From contig CACMMU010000003.1 in assembly GCA_902614835.1 (NCBI GenBank), forward strand, positions 1 to 64,000: a DNA stretch of 64,000 bases. The letters run 5' to 3'. Below, in pieces: positions 1 through 12,587 of this stretch. Each line of letters starts with the position of its first letter. Within the stretch, counting starts at the first letter, position 1. The notes beneath the pieces were generated by a model, which searched no databases, was not told the DNA's origin, and was given only the letters and a program-made list of their open reading frames with translations. This DNA comes from an uncultured Pelagibacteraceae bacterium (GTDB taxonomy: Bacteria; Pseudomonadota; Alphaproteobacteria; Pelagibacterales; Pelagibacteraceae). The translations under genes were made by a program, and so were the position numbers.

Positions 1-666
1 CCAGAAGTATTTCCCGGGCCTCTAAGCAAAGGTCTATACGGGAAAGCACTAGCTAAAAAAATTTGGAATATAAAAGTGGTTAATATTCGAGAGTCAGCAG
101 AAGATAAACATAAAACTGTTGATGATACACCTTTCGGTGGAGGCAAAGGTATGCTCATGAAAGCAGATGTTCTTAGCAAATCTTTAGATAAAAATGTAAG
201 CAAGAGCGAAAGAATTATTTATTTATCTCCGAAAGGAAAAAAATTTGATCAAGATATAGCAAAGGAGCTTTCAAAAGAAAAAATATTAAATCTGGTATGT
301 GGAAATTTCGAGGGTGTTGATGAACGAATTCTTGAAACAAGAAACATAGAAGAAGTAAGTATTGGTGACTATATTCTTTCTGGCGGTGAATCAGCCTCAT
401 TTGTAATAATCGATGCCATTCTAAGGTTGTTACCTGGTGTAATAGGAAACGAGGAGTCAAAAAATGAAGAAAGTTTTGAAAATGGACTTTTGGAATATCC
501 TCAATACACAAAACCTCAAATTTGGGAAAAAAAAAGTGTTCCAAATGTCTTAATATCGGGAGATCATAGTAAAATTAAGGACTGGCGTTTGTCTCAATCA
601 AAGGATATAACACGACGCCGAAGACCTGATTTGTGGAAAAAATATTTAGATAAAGAAAAAAAATGA
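1..666 (+). CDS. trmD: tRNA (guanine-N1)-methyltransferase TrmD, 5' truncated by window edge
   Basis: Reading frame is open from base 1 ([51 protein letters not shown]); the tracked GTG at 76 is internal. Typical TrmD motifs ([18 protein letters not shown]) and rplS downstream. Confidence 0.95.
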   Translation, partial: PEVFPGPLSKGLYGKALAKKIWNIKVVNIRESAEDKHKTVDDTPFGGGKGMLMKADVLSKSLDKNVSKSERIIYLSPKGKKFDQDIAKELSKEKILNLVCGNFEGVDERILETRNIEEVSIGDYILSGGESASFVIIDAILRLLPGVIGNEESKNEESFENGLLEYPQYTKPQIWEKKSVPNVLISGDHSKIKDWRLSQSKDITRRRRPDLWKKYLDKEKK

Positions 667-1172
667 AAAATATTGAAGATATAAATAAAGCTAGTGTTGA
701 AAAAATAGCAGCAAAAAAAAATATTCCTGACTTTTTTCCAGGAGACACAATACGTGTTGGAGTTAAAATTGTTGAGGGAAAAAGAGCAAGAACCCAAAAC
801 TTCGAAGGGGTTTGCATAGCAAAAAAAAACAGGGATATTAACTCTTCTTTTACAGTGAGAAAAATATCTTTTGGAGAAGGTGTGGAGAGAACCTTTGCAT
901 TGTATAGCCCAGTAGTTGGTTCAATAAAAGTAATTCGGTCAGGTAAAGTTAGGAGAGCAAAATTATACTATCTTAGAGATAGAGAGGGAAAATCAGCCAG
1001 GATCGCAGAAAAAATTAAAAAAAACATAGGAATAAATGTAGAAGTGAAGACTTCAACGCCGGAAGGAACTGATAAAGAGGCAATTTCTGAGAAAAAAGAG
1101 AATGAAAAAATTGTTCCAGAAAAAAAAATTACAGAAAAAAAAGAAGTTAAAAAATCAGATAACTTAAAGTAA
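663..1172 (+). CDS. rplS: 50S ribosomal protein L19 with Lys/Glu-rich C-terminal extension
   Basis: [43 protein letters not shown]; follows trmD. Confidence 0.95.
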   Translation: MKNIEDINKASVEKIAAKKNIPDFFPGDTIRVGVKIVEGKRARTQNFEGVCIAKKNRDINSSFTVRKISFGEGVERTFALYSPVVGSIKVIRSGKVRRAKLYYLRDREGKSARIAEKIKKNIGINVEVKTSTPEGTDKEAISEKKENEKIVPEKKITEKKEVKKSDNLK

Positions 1173-1180
1173 TTTTTTAA

Positions 1181-2584
1181 ATGTCAAAAACCTTATACGA
1201 TAAAATTTGGGAAGAACATCTTGTACATGAACAAGATGATGGTACCTCTTTAATTTATGTAGATAGACATTTAGTTCACGAAGTAACTAGCCCCCAAGCT
1301 TTTGAGGGTTTAAGAATTAATAAAAGGAAAGTTAGAAAACCAAATTTAACTTTAGCTGTAGCTGATCACAATGTCCCAACAACAGACAGGACAAAAGGGA
1401 TTAGTGACAATCAGTCAAAGATACAAGTAGATACATTAAGAAAAAATTGCCAAGATTTTGGGGTACCACTTTTTGATATGAACGACAAAAGACAAGGTAT
1501 AGTTCATATCATAGGACCCGAACAAGGCTTTACTCAACCCGGAACAGTTATTGTTTGTGGAGACAGTCATACCGCTACACACGGAGCTTTCGGTGCTCTA
1601 GCATTTGGCATTGGAACTTCTGAGGTTGAACATGTTCTGGCAACTCAAACACTTATTCAAAAAAAATCAAAAAATCTTCTTTTAAAAGTAGATGGCAAAC
1701 TTCCAGTAGGAATTACTGCAAAAGATGTAATATTAAAAATAATTGGAACAATTGGTACCGCGGGTGGAACAGGTTTTGTTATAGAATTTTCTGGAGATGT
1801 TATTAAAAATTTTAGCATGGAAGAAAGAATGACCGTTTGTAATATGACCATAGAAGGTGGAGCAAGAGCTGGATTGATACAGCCAGATGAAAAAACTTTT
1901 AAATATCTATTAAATAGACCCATGTCTCCGAAAAAAGAAAAATTGGAAAAAGCTTTAAAATATTGGAGTAGCCTAAAATCTGATAGTGGCTGCAAATTTG
2001 ATAAAGAAGTTGTTATCAATGGAAACGAAGTTATACCTCAAGTAACCTGGGGAACATCACCACAGGATGTTGTACCGGTAAACGGTTCAGTTCCTGACCC
2101 AGATAAAGAAATTGACGAAGATAGAAAAACATCCATGAAAAGATCTTTAGAATACATGGGTTTAACCGCAAATACTAAAATGACAGATATAAAAATTGAT
2201 AAAGTTTTTATCGGAAGTTGCACTAATGGCAGAATTCAAGACCTTAGAGATGCTGCTAAACTTTTAAAAGATCGAAAAATAGCAAAACATGTAAATGCCA
2301 TGGTTGTTCCTGGATCTGGACTAGTAAAAGCTCAAGCCGAACAAGAGGGCTTGGATAAAATTTTTAAAAACTCTGGTTTTGAGTGGAGAGAACCTGGTTG
2401 CTCAATGTGTCTTGGAATGAATGAAGATCAATTAAAACCACAAGAAAGATGTGCATCGACCTCAAATAGAAACTTCGAAGGAAGACAAGGAAGAGGTGGT
2501 AGAACTCATCTTTTAAGCCCAGCTATGGCCGCAGCAGCAGCGATCGAAGGATGCTTAACTGATGTAAGAAAATTTGAAAATTAA
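1181..2584 (+). CDS. leuC: 3-isopropylmalate dehydratase large subunit
   Basis: [55 protein letters not shown]; followed by leuD. Confidence 0.97.
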   Translation: MSKTLYDKIWEEHLVHEQDDGTSLIYVDRHLVHEVTSPQAFEGLRINKRKVRKPNLTLAVADHNVPTTDRTKGISDNQSKIQVDTLRKNCQDFGVPLFDMNDKRQGIVHIIGPEQGFTQPGTVIVCGDSHTATHGAFGALAFGIGTSEVEHVLATQTLIQKKSKNLLLKVDGKLPVGITAKDVILKIIGTIGTAGGTGFVIEFSGDVIKNFSMEERMTVCNMTIEGGARAGLIQPDEKTFKYLLNRPMSPKKEKLEKALKYWSSLKSDSGCKFDKEVVINGNEVIPQVTWGTSPQDVVPVNGSVPDPDKEIDEDRKTSMKRSLEYMGLTANTKMTDIKIDKVFIGSCTNGRIQDLRDAAKLLKDRKIAKHVNAMVVPGSGLVKAQAEQEGLDKIFKNSGFEWREPGCSMCLGMNEDQLKPQERCASTSNRNFEGRQGRGGRTHLLSPAMAAAAAIEGCLTDVRKFEN

Positions 2585-3181
2585 ATGGAAAAATTTAAAG
2601 ACATTATAAGTATACCAGCGTATCTACCGATAATGAATATAGATACAGACAAAATTATTCCAAAACAATTTTTAAAAACTATCAAAAGATCTGGTTTGGG
2701 AAAGAGCTTGTTTTATGAGATGAGATTTGATGAAAACGGAAATCCTATAAAAGGATTTATACTAGACAGTGATCCTTATAAATCCTCCAAAATACTAATA
2801 TCTGGAAAAAATTTTGGCTGCGGTTCTTCTCGAGAGCATGCTCCCTGGGCACTGCTAGACTTTGGAATAAAGGTTATAGTAAGTGAAAGTTTTGCTGATA
2901 TTTTTTATAATAATTGTTTTAAAAATGGAATTCTACCAATTGTAGTTGAAGGAACTATTATTAAAGAGTTAGCTGAATATTCAAAAAGAAAGGATAATAT
3001 TCAAATTAAACTTGAAGAACAAAAAATTATTTACGGAAATAAAAATTATAATTTTAAATTAGAACCGTTTAAAAAAAAATGTCTTCTTGAAGGGTTAGAT
3101 GATATAGCATTGTCTCTTGAAAGACTTGAAAATATAAAAAGCTTTGAGAAAAAAATGAATCAAAGCAAACCATGGATTTAA
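2585..3181 (+). CDS. leuD: 3-isopropylmalate dehydratase small subunit
   Basis: NIDTDKIIPKQFLKTI, GKNFGCGSSREHAPWAL. Confidence 0.97.
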   Translation: MEKFKDIISIPAYLPIMNIDTDKIIPKQFLKTIKRSGLGKSLFYEMRFDENGNPIKGFILDSDPYKSSKILISGKNFGCGSSREHAPWALLDFGIKVIVSESFADIFYNNCFKNGILPIVVEGTIIKELAEYSKRKDNIQIKLEEQKIIYGNKNYNFKLEPFKKKCLLEGLDDIALSLERLENIKSFEKKMNQSKPWI

Positions 3182-3184
3182 ATA

Positions 3185-4288
3185 ATGCCATCAAATAAGA
3201 GAAAAATATTATTGTTGCCGGGAGACGGAATAGGACCAGAGGTTGTGCGTGAAACCAAAAAAGTGATTGAGTGGTTTAATAAAAAAAAATCTTTAGATTT
3301 TAATTTAGATGAAGGCTTAATCGGAGGAGCAGCAATCGATAAACATGGCGTTCCAATTACTGATGAGGTCTTTTATAAAGCTTTAGAGAGTGATGCCGTA
3401 ATATTTGGGGCTTGTGGTGGTCCTAAATATGACAAATTAGAGTTTTCAAAAAAACCAGAAAGGGCTTTACTTAAGCTAAGAAAAGAACTTAAGTTGTTTG
3501 CAAATTTAAGACCAGCGATTTGTTTTAAACAACTTGTTGATGCCTCAAGTTTAAAACCAGAAATAGTTTCCGGACTTGATATTTTAATTGTAAGAGAACT
3601 TACTGGTGGAATATATTTTGGAGAACCCAGAGGTGTTAAACCAATTGAGAATGGAGAACGTAGAGGAGTAAACACACATGTCTACACCACCAAAGAAATA
3701 AAGAGAATTGCAAAAGTGGCATTTGAATTGGCCACAAAAAGAAAAAACAAGGTTACATCTTGTGAAAAATCAAATGTGATGGAAGCGGGAGTTTTGTGGA
3801 GAGAAGAAGTACAGTTTTTAAAAGACAAAGAGTATAAAAAAATAGAACTTAACCATATGCTAGCAGACAATTGTGCAATGCAGCTTTTAAGAAATCCAAA
3901 GCAATTCGATGTAATTTTAGCTGATAATTTATTTGGAGACATGTTATCAGATGAAGCTGCAATGCTTACGGGTTCACTTGGATTATTGCCATCAGCGTCT
4001 TTAGGAGACAAAGACAAAAATGGAAAAACAAGATCCCTATATGAACCTGTGCATGGATCAGCCCCAGATATTGCTGGTAAAAATATTTCAAATCCAATTG
4101 CAACTATCTTAAGTTTTTCTATGGCTTTGAAATATTCTCTAGACTTAGAAAAAGAGTCATCCCTACTTGATAAAGCTGTTGAAAAAACCTTAGAAGACGG
4201 TCTAAGAACAACAGATATAATGTCCAAGGGAAAGAAAAAAGTATCTACCTCAGATATGGGTGATGCAATTATATCAAATTTAAATTAA
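3185..4288 (+). CDS. leuB: 3-isopropylmalate dehydrogenase
   Basis: [40 protein letters not shown]. Confidence 0.97.
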   Translation: MPSNKRKILLLPGDGIGPEVVRETKKVIEWFNKKKSLDFNLDEGLIGGAAIDKHGVPITDEVFYKALESDAVIFGACGGPKYDKLEFSKKPERALLKLRKELKLFANLRPAICFKQLVDASSLKPEIVSGLDILIVRELTGGIYFGEPRGVKPIENGERRGVNTHVYTTKEIKRIAKVAFELATKRKNKVTSCEKSNVMEAGVLWREEVQFLKDKEYKKIELNHMLADNCAMQLLRNPKQFDVILADNLFGDMLSDEAAMLTGSLGLLPSASLGDKDKNGKTRSLYEPVHGSAPDIAGKNISNPIATILSFSMALKYSLDLEKESSLLDKAVEKTLEDGLRTTDIMSKGKKKVSTSDMGDAIISNLN

Positions 4289-4299
4289 AATAATCTTAA

Positions 4300-5307
4300 A
4301 TGAATTTAGCTATAATTGGTGCCACTGGCAATGTAGGAAGAAAAACTATTGAAATTTTAGAAAAGTCAAAAATAAAATTTTCAAAGCTGTTTTTGGTAGC
4401 TTCTGAAAGAAGTGAAGGAAAAAAAATAAAATTTAAAGGAAATGATATAGAAGTTCAAAGTCTTGATAAATATGATTTTTCAAGTGCACAAATAACCTTT
4501 TTTGCTGCCGGAAGCAAAATAGCTGAACTATGGATTCCAAAAGCCTGTAAAAATACAATAGTAATAGATAATTCAAAATATTTTAGAATGGATAAAGATG
4601 TACCTTTGGTAGTACCAGAAGTAAATCCAGATCAATTAGCAATGTATAAAAAGAAAAATATAATTGCTAACGCCAACTGCTCAACAATACAAATGGTTTT
4701 AGCATTAAAACCTTTACATGATCATTTTAATATAAAAAGAGTCATAGTCTCCACTTACCAGTCAGTTTCTGGAGCTGGAAAGGCACCCATGGATGAGCTT
4801 CTTACACAATCGAAAGATTTTATTGCGGGAAAAAAAATTAATTCAAAAAATTTTACTAAACAGATAGCTTTTAATTTGATTCCCCACATAGACGAATTTG
4901 TTGATGATGGGTATACAAAAGAGGAATGGAAAATGGAAAAAGAGACAAAAAAAATTCTAGACCCAAAAATTAAAATTACAGCAACATGTGTAAGAGTACC
5001 AGTAATGGTTTCTCACTCCGAGTCCATCAATGTAGAGTTTGAAAAACCCTTTAATGTTGAAAAAGTGAGAGATATTTTAAGTAAATCAGAAGGGTGCAAA
5101 GTTTTAGATGAGAGGAAAAATGGAGGTTACATTACTCCTTTAGAAGCAGAAAACAGCTATATGACTTTTATCTCAAGAATTCGTAAAGACAGTTCTAATG
5201 ATAAAGCTATTAATATGTGGGTCGTTTCTGATAATTTACTAAAAGGGGCAGCATTAAATACAGTACAAATAGCTGAGAAATTAATTAAAGATTATTATGG
5301 AAAATAA
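4300..5307 (+). CDS. asd: aspartate-semialdehyde dehydrogenase
   Basis: AIIGATGNVGRKTIEIL, ANANCSTIQMVLALKPLHD, STYQSVSGAG. Confidence 0.95.
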   Translation: MNLAIIGATGNVGRKTIEILEKSKIKFSKLFLVASERSEGKKIKFKGNDIEVQSLDKYDFSSAQITFFAAGSKIAELWIPKACKNTIVIDNSKYFRMDKDVPLVVPEVNPDQLAMYKKKNIIANANCSTIQMVLALKPLHDHFNIKRVIVSTYQSVSGAGKAPMDELLTQSKDFIAGKKINSKNFTKQIAFNLIPHIDEFVDDGYTKEEWKMEKETKKILDPKIKITATCVRVPVMVSHSESINVEFEKPFNVEKVRDILSKSEGCKVLDERKNGGYITPLEAENSYMTFISRIRKDSSNDKAINMWVVSDNLLKGAALNTVQIAEKLIKDYYGK

Positions 5308-5674
5308 AAGTCAACCACTTTCACCGCATCTTCAAGTTTATAGATGGCATATTTCTTCATTACTTTCCATATCACACAGAATAGTGGGTGTAATAAATTT
5401 TTTTTGCATTATTTTTGTATCATCACTTTTAATTTTTATTCAGGGAAATAATCAAATTCTTCAATTTTTCTCAGAAACATTTTTTGGAAAATTTTTTGTT
5501 ATTTCTCTTTGCTGGTCATTTAGTTTTCAAATTTTAAACGAGATTAGACATTTAGCCTGGGATATGGGATATGGATTTGACTTAAAAGTTTCTCAGATAA
5601 CTGGAATAGCAACTATATTAGGATCTTTTATTTTGGCAATTTTATTTTATTTTGCTGGAAAGAGTTTTATATAA
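5297..5674 (+). CDS. sdhC: succinate dehydrogenase cytochrome b556 subunit
   Basis: PLSPHLQVYRWHISSLLSISHRIVGV; precedes sdhDAB. Confidence 0.92.
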   Translation: MENKSQPLSPHLQVYRWHISSLLSISHRIVGVINFFCIIFVSSLLIFIQGNNQILQFFSETFFGKFFVISLCWSFSFQILNEIRHLAWDMGYGFDLKVSQITGIATILGSFILAILFYFAGKSFI

Positions 5675-5998
5675 ATGATTAAGGCAACAAAAAAATGGCT
5701 AGCTATAAAAATTTCATCTGGATTATTAATTCCTCTGATGGTCTGGTTTATAATAACTTTTGTTTCTTTAGTTGACGCTAACAGTTCTCAAACTCAGGTA
5801 TTTTTTTCTGATTTTTTTAAGAAAATGATTATGTTTCTTTTCTTAATAGTGGCATTTACCTTTTATACACTTACTATAAGTGAGGTTTTTGAGGATTATA
5901 TCGGCAATTTAAAACTCAAAAATGCCGCAAACAGATTGCTTGTTTTATTTAGTATAGTAATCACATTAACATTATTAATATTTTTATTTAAAATTTGA
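5675..5998 (+). CDS. sdhD: succinate dehydrogenase membrane anchor subunit
   Basis: Short three-TM protein between sdhC and sdhA. Confidence 0.85.
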   Translation: MIKATKKWLAIKISSGLLIPLMVWFIITFVSLVDANSSQTQVFFSDFFKKMIMFLFLIVAFTFYTLTISEVFEDYIGNLKLKNAANRLLVLFSIVITLTLLIFLFKI

Positions 5999-6002
5999 TT
6001 TT

Positions 6003-7778
6003 ATGAGTGCGTACAAAATTATAGATCACGAATACGATGTAGTAGTATTAGGTGCTGGAGGCTCTGGCTTGAGAGCTGCCGTCGGACTTTCTGAAGCTGG
6101 ATTAAAAACAGCATGTATATCCAAAGTATTTCCAACCAGAAGCCATACTTCTGCAGCTCAAGGGGGGATTTCAGCAGCTCTTGGTAATATGGGTGAGGAT
6201 GATTGGAGATGGCATATGTACGATACAGTCAAAGGATCAGACTGGCTAGGAGACCAAGATGCAATTGAGCATTTATGCAAAGAAGCTCCGAAAGCAGTAA
6301 TCGAATTAGAAAAGTATGGTGTCCCTTTTAGCAGAACAAAAGATGGAAAAATTTACCAAAGAGCTTTTGGAGGAATGACAAAGAATTATGGAAATGAGTC
6401 AGTGCAGAGAACATGTGCGGCCGCAGACAGAACTGGACACGCAATATTACATACATTGTATGGACAAGCTTTAAAACACAATACAGAGTTCTTTATAGAG
6501 TATTTTGCATTAGACCTTTTGATGAAAAATGGACAATGCAAAGGTCTCATTGCATGGAACTTAAATGATGGAACTATACACAGATTTAGATCACATATAA
6601 CTATCCTTGCAACAGGTGGATACGGTAAAGTTTATTATACTGCAACTTCAGCTCATACATGTACTGGGGATGGAAATGGAATGGCATTACGCGCAGGATT
6701 ACCACTTCAAGATATGGAATTTGTTCAATTCCATCCAACAGGAATCTACGGGGTAGGAACTTTAATCTCAGAAGGTGTGAGGGGTGAGGGCGGCTATCTT
6801 TTAAATTCTAAAGGCGAAAGATTTATGGAAAGATATGCACCAAAAGCAAAGGATCTTGCATCGAGAGATGTAGTAAGCAGATCTATAGCGGTAGAAATTA
6901 ATGAGGGTAGAGGTGTAGGTAAAAATAAGGATTATGTCAATTTACACTTAGACCATCTTGATCCAAAAGTTATAGAAGAGAGACTACCTGGAATTGCTGA
7001 GTCGGCAAAAACTTTTTGTGAAGTTGATGTTAGAAAAGACCCAATACCAGTTGTTCCAACAGTTCACTATAATATGGGAGGAATACCAACAAACTACAAA
7101 GCAGAAGTCTTAACTTTAAACGGCAAAGAGTCTACCGTGCAAGGATTGATGGCCATAGGAGAAGCAGCATGTGTTTCTGTTCATGGTGCTAATAGATTAG
7201 GATCAAATTCTTTAATCGATCTGGTTGTTTTTGGAAAATCAGCAGCAAATAGGGCGGCCGAACTTGTTAAACCTGGAACTCCTCATGAAACTATTTCTCA
7301 AAGCGAAACTGATAAATGTTTAGAACGTTTTGATAGACTAAGAAACTCATCTGGTTCAACAAAAACTGCTGAACTTAGACTGTCTATGCAAAAAACAATG
7401 CAATCTAAATGTGCAGTTTTTAGAACTGAAAAAACTTTGAAAGAGGGAATGGACCAAATTAGAAAACCTTTTGACGGCATGGCTGATATTTCAGTCTCTG
7501 ATAAGTCATTACTATTTAATACAGATCTTGTCGAAACTTTAGAATTTGATAATCTTATAAGACAGGCAATGACAACAATTGATTCTGCCTATCACAGAAA
7601 AGAAAGTAGAGGCGCCCATGCAAGAGAAGACTTTAAAAATAGGGATGACAAAAAATTCATGACCCATACTCTAGCTTGGCAAAAGGACAACAAGGTTAAA
7701 GTAGCTTATAGACCAGTTCATTCCAAAACTTTGACAAATGATGTACAATATTTCCCACCAAGGGAGAGAGTTTATTAA
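6003..7778 (+). CDS. sdhA: succinate dehydrogenase flavoprotein subunit
   Basis: [58 protein letters not shown]. Confidence 0.98.
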   Translation: MSAYKIIDHEYDVVVLGAGGSGLRAAVGLSEAGLKTACISKVFPTRSHTSAAQGGISAALGNMGEDDWRWHMYDTVKGSDWLGDQDAIEHLCKEAPKAVIELEKYGVPFSRTKDGKIYQRAFGGMTKNYGNESVQRTCAAADRTGHAILHTLYGQALKHNTEFFIEYFALDLLMKNGQCKGLIAWNLNDGTIHRFRSHITILATGGYGKVYYTATSAHTCTGDGNGMALRAGLPLQDMEFVQFHPTGIYGVGTLISEGVRGEGGYLLNSKGERFMERYAPKAKDLASRDVVSRSIAVEINEGRGVGKNKDYVNLHLDHLDPKVIEERLPGIAESAKTFCEVDVRKDPIPVVPTVHYNMGGIPTNYKAEVLTLNGKESTVQGLMAIGEAACVSVHGANRLGSNSLIDLVVFGKSAANRAAELVKPGTPHETISQSETDKCLERFDRLRNSSGSTKTAELRLSMQKTMQSKCAVFRTEKTLKEGMDQIRKPFDGMADISVSDKSLLFNTDLVETLEFDNLIRQAMTTIDSAYHRKESRGAHAREDFKNRDDKKFMTHTLAWQKDNKVKVAYRPVHSKTLTNDVQYFPPRERVY

Positions 7779-8554
7779 TGGTTAAATTTAGCCTTCCACA
7801 AAATTCAAAAATTTTGAAAGGTGAATTTTATAAAGATAAAACAGGGTCAAACAATTTAAAAAAAGTTAACGTTTATAGATGGAACCCTTCAAACAATCAA
7901 AACCCAAGAATTGATACATTTGAAGTGGATTTAAATGAATGTGGACCAAAAGTATTAGATATTCTTTTTAAAATCAAAAATGAAATTGATCCTACATTAA
8001 CTTTTAGAAGATCCTGCGCACATGGTGTTTGTGGTTCATGTGCGATGAATGTCGATGGAGTAAATACCTTGTCATGTATAAAATCTCATTCTGACATAAA
8101 AGGGGAACTAAATATTTATCCTCTACCACATTTAAAAGTTATAAAAGATTTAGTCGGGGATTTAACTACACTTTACAAACAATATGAATCTGTTGAACCA
8201 TGGCTAAAAGCAAAGGCTGGAGAAAAAACATCAACGGAAATCAAACAGTCACAAGAAGATAGAGCAAAACTCGATGGTTACTATGAGTGTATACTTTGCG
8301 CGTGTTGCTCAACTTCTTGCCCAAGCTATTGGTGGAATGGTGATAAATACTTAGGACCAGCAGTTTTATTACAAGCATATCGTTGGATAAATGATAGCAG
8401 GGATGAGGAGAGAAAAGAGAGATTAAAAAAAGTTGCAGATGAGCTCAAGCTTTATAGATGTCATACGATTATGAACTGCACTAATTCCTGCCCAAAAGGT
8501 TTAAATCCTGCAAAAGCAATTAGTTCTATCAAAAAAATGCTTGCAACGAGTTAA
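7778..8554 (+). CDS. sdhB: succinate dehydrogenase iron-sulfur subunit
   Basis: [56 protein letters not shown]. Confidence 0.98.
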   Translation: MVKFSLPQNSKILKGEFYKDKTGSNNLKKVNVYRWNPSNNQNPRIDTFEVDLNECGPKVLDILFKIKNEIDPTLTFRRSCAHGVCGSCAMNVDGVNTLSCIKSHSDIKGELNIYPLPHLKVIKDLVGDLTTLYKQYESVEPWLKAKAGEKTSTEIKQSQEDRAKLDGYYECILCACCSTSCPSYWWNGDKYLGPAVLLQAYRWINDSRDEERKERLKKVADELKLYRCHTIMNCTNSCPKGLNPAKAISSIKKMLATS

Positions 8555-8580
8555 AAGCTTAATTAATCATTAATAACAAA

Positions 8581-10074
8581 ATGAATTCAATAGAGCACTT
8601 TATTGATGGTAAAACTTTAAAAGGTTCTTCTAAAAGGACAGCAAAGGTATTTAATCCCGCTACTGGCGATGTGAGTTCTAATGTAAATCTTGCAAGTAGA
8701 GCTGATTTAAATAAAGCCGTCGAAGTTGCAAAAAAAGCTTTTCCTAGTTGGTCTCAAAAAACCCCACTATTTAGAGCCAGAATTCTTTTTAAATTTAAAG
8801 AGTTGATCGAAAAAAATTATGATGAACTTACAAAAATTATTGTTTCTGAGCACGGAAAAGTTTACGAAGACGCCAAAGGCTCACTGACTAGAGGCCTAGA
8901 GGTTGTCGAGTTCGCTTGTGGTATACCACAATTACTTAAGGGAGAGTTTACCGAGAATGTTGGAACAAATGTCGACAGTTGGTCTATGAGACAACCACTT
9001 GGTGTTTGTGCAGGCATTACACCTTTTAATTTTCCAGCAATGGTGCCGATGTGGATGTTTCCCATTGCAATTGCATGTGGAAATACATTTGTTTTAAAAC
9101 CATCTGAGAAAGATCCATCTTGTTCAATGAAACTAGCAGAATTATTTTTAGAAGCCGGCCTCCCCCCAGGTGTATTTAATGTAGTTAATGGTGACAAAGA
9201 AGCGGTTGATGCAATTATTAATAATAAAGATATTGCCGCGGTAAGTTTTGTTGGCTCAACACCTATAGCTAAATATATTTATGAAAATTGTGCAAAAAAT
9301 GAAAAAAGAGTTCAAGCCTTAGGTGGTGCGAAAAATCATTGTGTAGTCATGCCAGACTGTGATTTAGACCAAGCCGTCAATGGTCTGATGGGTGCAGCTT
9401 ATGGTTCGGCTGGTGAAAGGTGTATGGCACAATCAGTTGCAGTGGCAGTAGGAAAAATTGGTGACCCTCTTGTAAAGAGTCTATCTAAAAAAGTGGAGTC
9501 ACTAAAGGTCGGTCCTGGATTAGATAAAAAATCTCAAATGGGGCCCTTAGTTACTAAAGAACATTTAGAAAAAGTAACAGGTTACGTTGATATTGGACTA
9601 AAAGAGGGCGCCAAGCTAGTGGTGGATGGAAGAAATTTAAAATTACAAGGTTATGAAAATGGTTTTTATATGGGAGGTTGTTTATTTGATCATGTCACAA
9701 AAGATATGAGAATTTATAAAGAGGAAATCTTCGGACCTGTTTTATCGGTTGTAAGAGCCAAAGATTATAATGAAGCATTATCATTAGTTAATGATCACGA
9801 ATTTGGAAACGGTACAAGTATATTCACTAGGGATGGAGATACAGGAAGATCATTTGCAAGCAACGTACAAATTGGAATGGTGGGTATAAATATACCAATC
9901 CCAGTTCCTATGGCATTTCATAGTTTTGGCGGATGGAAAAGATCTTTATTTGGAGACCAAAGTATACACGGACCTGAAGGAGTGAGATTCTACACAAAAT
10001 TAAAAACAATTACTTCAAGATGGCCATCAGGAATAAAATCCGATCCGGAATTTGTAATGCCAACAATGAAATAA
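8581..10074 (+). CDS. mmsA: methylmalonate-semialdehyde dehydrogenase (CoA-acylating)
   Basis: ALDH family; [66 protein letters not shown]. Confidence 0.92.
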   Translation: MNSIEHFIDGKTLKGSSKRTAKVFNPATGDVSSNVNLASRADLNKAVEVAKKAFPSWSQKTPLFRARILFKFKELIEKNYDELTKIIVSEHGKVYEDAKGSLTRGLEVVEFACGIPQLLKGEFTENVGTNVDSWSMRQPLGVCAGITPFNFPAMVPMWMFPIAIACGNTFVLKPSEKDPSCSMKLAELFLEAGLPPGVFNVVNGDKEAVDAIINNKDIAAVSFVGSTPIAKYIYENCAKNEKRVQALGGAKNHCVVMPDCDLDQAVNGLMGAAYGSAGERCMAQSVAVAVGKIGDPLVKSLSKKVESLKVGPGLDKKSQMGPLVTKEHLEKVTGYVDIGLKEGAKLVVDGRNLKLQGYENGFYMGGCLFDHVTKDMRIYKEEIFGPVLSVVRAKDYNEALSLVNDHEFGNGTSIFTRDGDTGRSFASNVQIGMVGINIPIPVPMAFHSFGGWKRSLFGDQSIHGPEGVRFYTKLKTITSRWPSGIKSDPEFVMPTMK

Positions 10075-10075
10075 A

Positions 10076-11035
10076 ATGACAAAAAAAATATCTTTGATAG
10101 GAGCAGGTCAAATCGGTGGTACATTAGCTCATCTTATAGCCTTAAAAGAACTTGCAGATGTAGTTTTGTTTGATGTTGCAGAAGGTCTCGCAAAAGGAAA
10201 AGCCCTAGATATAGCTCAATCATCAGGAGTGAGTGGTTTTAATATAGATCTCAAAGGAACAAATAATTATGAGGATACTAAAAATTCGGATGTAATAATT
10301 ATAACTGCTGGAATACCTAGAAAACCAGGAATGACCAGAGATGATTTGCTAGGTACGAATCTTAAAATTATTAGACAAGTAGCTGACGGAATAAAACAGA
10401 ACTCCCCCAATGCCTTTGTAATCTGTATTACAAACCCTTTAGATGTAATTGTAATGGCTTTGCAAAAATATTCAGGATTGCCTACAAAGAAAGTTGTCGG
10501 AATGGCTGGCATTCTAGACACAAGTAGATTTAAATATTTTTTATCAAAAGAAATGAAAGTTCCTATAACTGACATTGAGAGTTTAGTTTTAGGCGGGCAT
10601 GGAGACTCAATGGTTCCTATGCAAAATCATACAATTGTGAATAACAAATCACTATCAGATTTAGTTAAAGAAAAAAAAATATCAGAGGATAATTTAAAAT
10701 CTATAATTGAAAGAACAAAAAATGGAGGTGGCGAAATCGGAAAACTTTTAGAAAAAGGATCTGCTTTTTATGCTCCAGCAGCATCAGGTATTCAAATGGC
10801 AGAGAGCTATTTAAAAGATAAAAAAGAAAAATTACCTTGTGCAGCATATTTAAATGGAGAATATGGAGTGAAAGGTTTGTATGCTGGTGTTCCCGTAATT
10901 ATTGGCAAGAGTGGAGTAGAAAAAATAATTGAGCTTGATTTAAATTCCGAAGAAAAGAAAAATTTTGAAGTCTCAATTAAAGCAGTACGGGATTTGTTAG
11001 CAAGTGCAAAAAAAATTGACCCTAAACTTGATTAA
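10076..11035 (+). CDS. mdh: malate dehydrogenase (LDH-like type)
   Basis: [45 protein letters not shown]. Confidence 0.96.
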   Translation: MTKKISLIGAGQIGGTLAHLIALKELADVVLFDVAEGLAKGKALDIAQSSGVSGFNIDLKGTNNYEDTKNSDVIIITAGIPRKPGMTRDDLLGTNLKIIRQVADGIKQNSPNAFVICITNPLDVIVMALQKYSGLPTKKVVGMAGILDTSRFKYFLSKEMKVPITDIESLVLGGHGDSMVPMQNHTIVNNKSLSDLVKEKKISEDNLKSIIERTKNGGGEIGKLLEKGSAFYAPAASGIQMAESYLKDKKEKLPCAAYLNGEYGVKGLYAGVPVIIGKSGVEKIIELDLNSEEKKNFEVSIKAVRDLLASAKKIDPKLD

Positions 11036-12587
11036 AATAATATTTCATAAATATTCTATTTATATTTTCTTATTTTTATTTTCTTTCTTTTTTAATTTTT
11101 ATTATGGATACAGAGGGGTTCTTCCATTAGATAGTTTCTTAATTTTTGACTCAGGTTACTTTGTTTTAAATGGAGAATATCCTTTCAGAGATTACTGGAC
11201 CATAACAGGACCATTGTTAGATTATTTACAATCCATTTTTTTCTATATACTTGATGTGAAATGGATTAGCTATGTTGTTCATGCATCTTTATTTAATTTC
11301 CTAATAGTTTTATTTTCATATTTTTTTTTTATAAGAATTGGGCTTAACCTTTTTTTTTCCACATTATATTCTTTTGGTGTAGCAATACTTGCTTATCCGC
11401 AAATAGGAACACCCTTTCCAGATCACCATGCATTTATTTTTGGAGTTATTTCTATGTACTTTATGCTGTCAGCAATCCAGCGAGATAAAATAAATGATTA
11501 TTTTTTTGTGACCTTATTTCTTTTTCTTTCATTTTTATCAAAACAAATTATTGCTTTTTATATTGGTATTTTTTTTACGCTAATTTTTTTATACAACTTA
11601 ATTTATATTAAGAAAAATAACTTAAAAAAAACAATTTATTTTTTATTAGGAGCATTCGTTCCACTACTTGTTTTTATAGTTTTTTTAAAATCATCCGGAA
11701 CAAACCTAATTAATTTTGTAATACAGTATATTTTGTATCCATCAACAATAGGAGAATCTAGAATTATTGAGATGAATTTAGATTTCAATACTTTGATAGG
11801 ACAGTTTAAATTTTTATATATATGCCTTATTCCAGCTATATTAATTTTTTTTTACAATATTATTCTTAAAAAAAAGAAAATTATTAAAAAAAAAGAAATC
11901 TTAATTTTTCTAACCTTTATTGGTTCAATATTAATATTTATATATAGTCAAATTCTTACCAAAAATCAGATATTTATTTTCAGTCTAATTCCTATGTGCT
12001 TAGGTTTTTCCCACACATACATCCAAAAATATTTTAATAAAAAATATTTAGTTTATGGAATAATATTTTTATTTTTATTTACCACAACAAAGTACCATTT
12101 AAGATTCAATGAAAATAAAAAATTTATGGAACTTGCTGAAGTTAATATAAATAAATCTATAAACGGGGAGAGAATTGAAAAAAGTTTATCTGGTCTTAGA
12201 TGGATTACCCATCTTTATCCAGATAATCCAGACAATGAAGTTAATCTCTTAGCAGAAAGCCTAAATATTATTAAGTCTGACAAAAACAATAAAATTATTA
12301 TTACAGATTATTTATTTTTTTCTGCTTTGACAGAAAATGCATTCTCTTCACCAAATAAATGGCATGATATTCGAAGCGTACCTTCTCAAAAAAACGAATT
12401 TTACGAGCACTATAAAGATTTCTTTTTTTCAAAAATTAAAAAAAATAAAATAGAAAGAATTTACTTTGTGGGTCACTATAAAGAAATTTTTTTGACTAAT
12501 TTAGTCAACGATCAAAAATGTATTAAAAGAGAGGAAATTAATGAGTTTTTAAGCAGCTATGAATTGAAAGGGTGTAAAGTCTTTTAA
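11004..12587 (+). CDS. multi-pass membrane protein, GT-C glycosyltransferase-like
   Basis: 527-aa ORF with many hydrophobic helices and periplasmic motifs ([23 protein letters not shown]). The GTG at 11004 overlaps mdh by 32 bp; an in-frame TTG at 11028 is an alternative start. Confidence 0.7.
   Translation: MQKKLTLNLIKIIFHKYSIYIFLFLFSFFFNFYYGYRGVLPLDSFLIFDSGYFVLNGEYPFRDYWTITGPLLDYLQSIFFYILDVKWISYVVHASLFNFLIVLFSYFFFIRIGLNLFFSTLYSFGVAILAYPQIGTPFPDHHAFIFGVISMYFMLSAIQRDKINDYFFVTLFLFLSFLSKQIIAFYIGIFFTLIFLYNLIYIKKNNLKKTIYFLLGAFVPLLVFIVFLKSSGTNLINFVIQYILYPSTIGESRIIEMNLDFNTLIGQFKFLYICLIPAILIFFYNIILKKKKIIKKKEILIFLTFIGSILIFIYSQILTKNQIFIFSLIPMCLGFSHTYIQKYFNKKYLVYGIIFLFLFTTTKYHLRFNENKKFMELAEVNINKSINGERIEKSLSGLRWITHLYPDNPDNEVNLLAESLNIIKSDKNNKIIITDYLFFSALTENAFSSPNKWHDIRSVPSQKNEFYEHYKDFFFSKIKKNKIERIYFVGHYKEIFLTNLVNDQKCIKREEINEFLSSYELKGCKVF

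Noticed and set aside
215-544. 109-aa minus ORF antisense to trmD
   Set aside because: Overlaps a clear TrmD frame, low-complexity Phe/Leu-rich translation typical of antisense AT-rich DNA.
575-817. Minus ORFs across the trmD/rplS junction
   Set aside because: Antisense to two confident genes; no domain signature.
1657-2223. Minus ORFs inside leuC
   Set aside because: Spurious antisense ORFs over a conserved enzyme.
3373-4227. Minus ORFs (100 and 181 aa) inside leuB
   Set aside because: Antisense to a conserved enzyme; Ser/Leu/Phe-rich artefacts.
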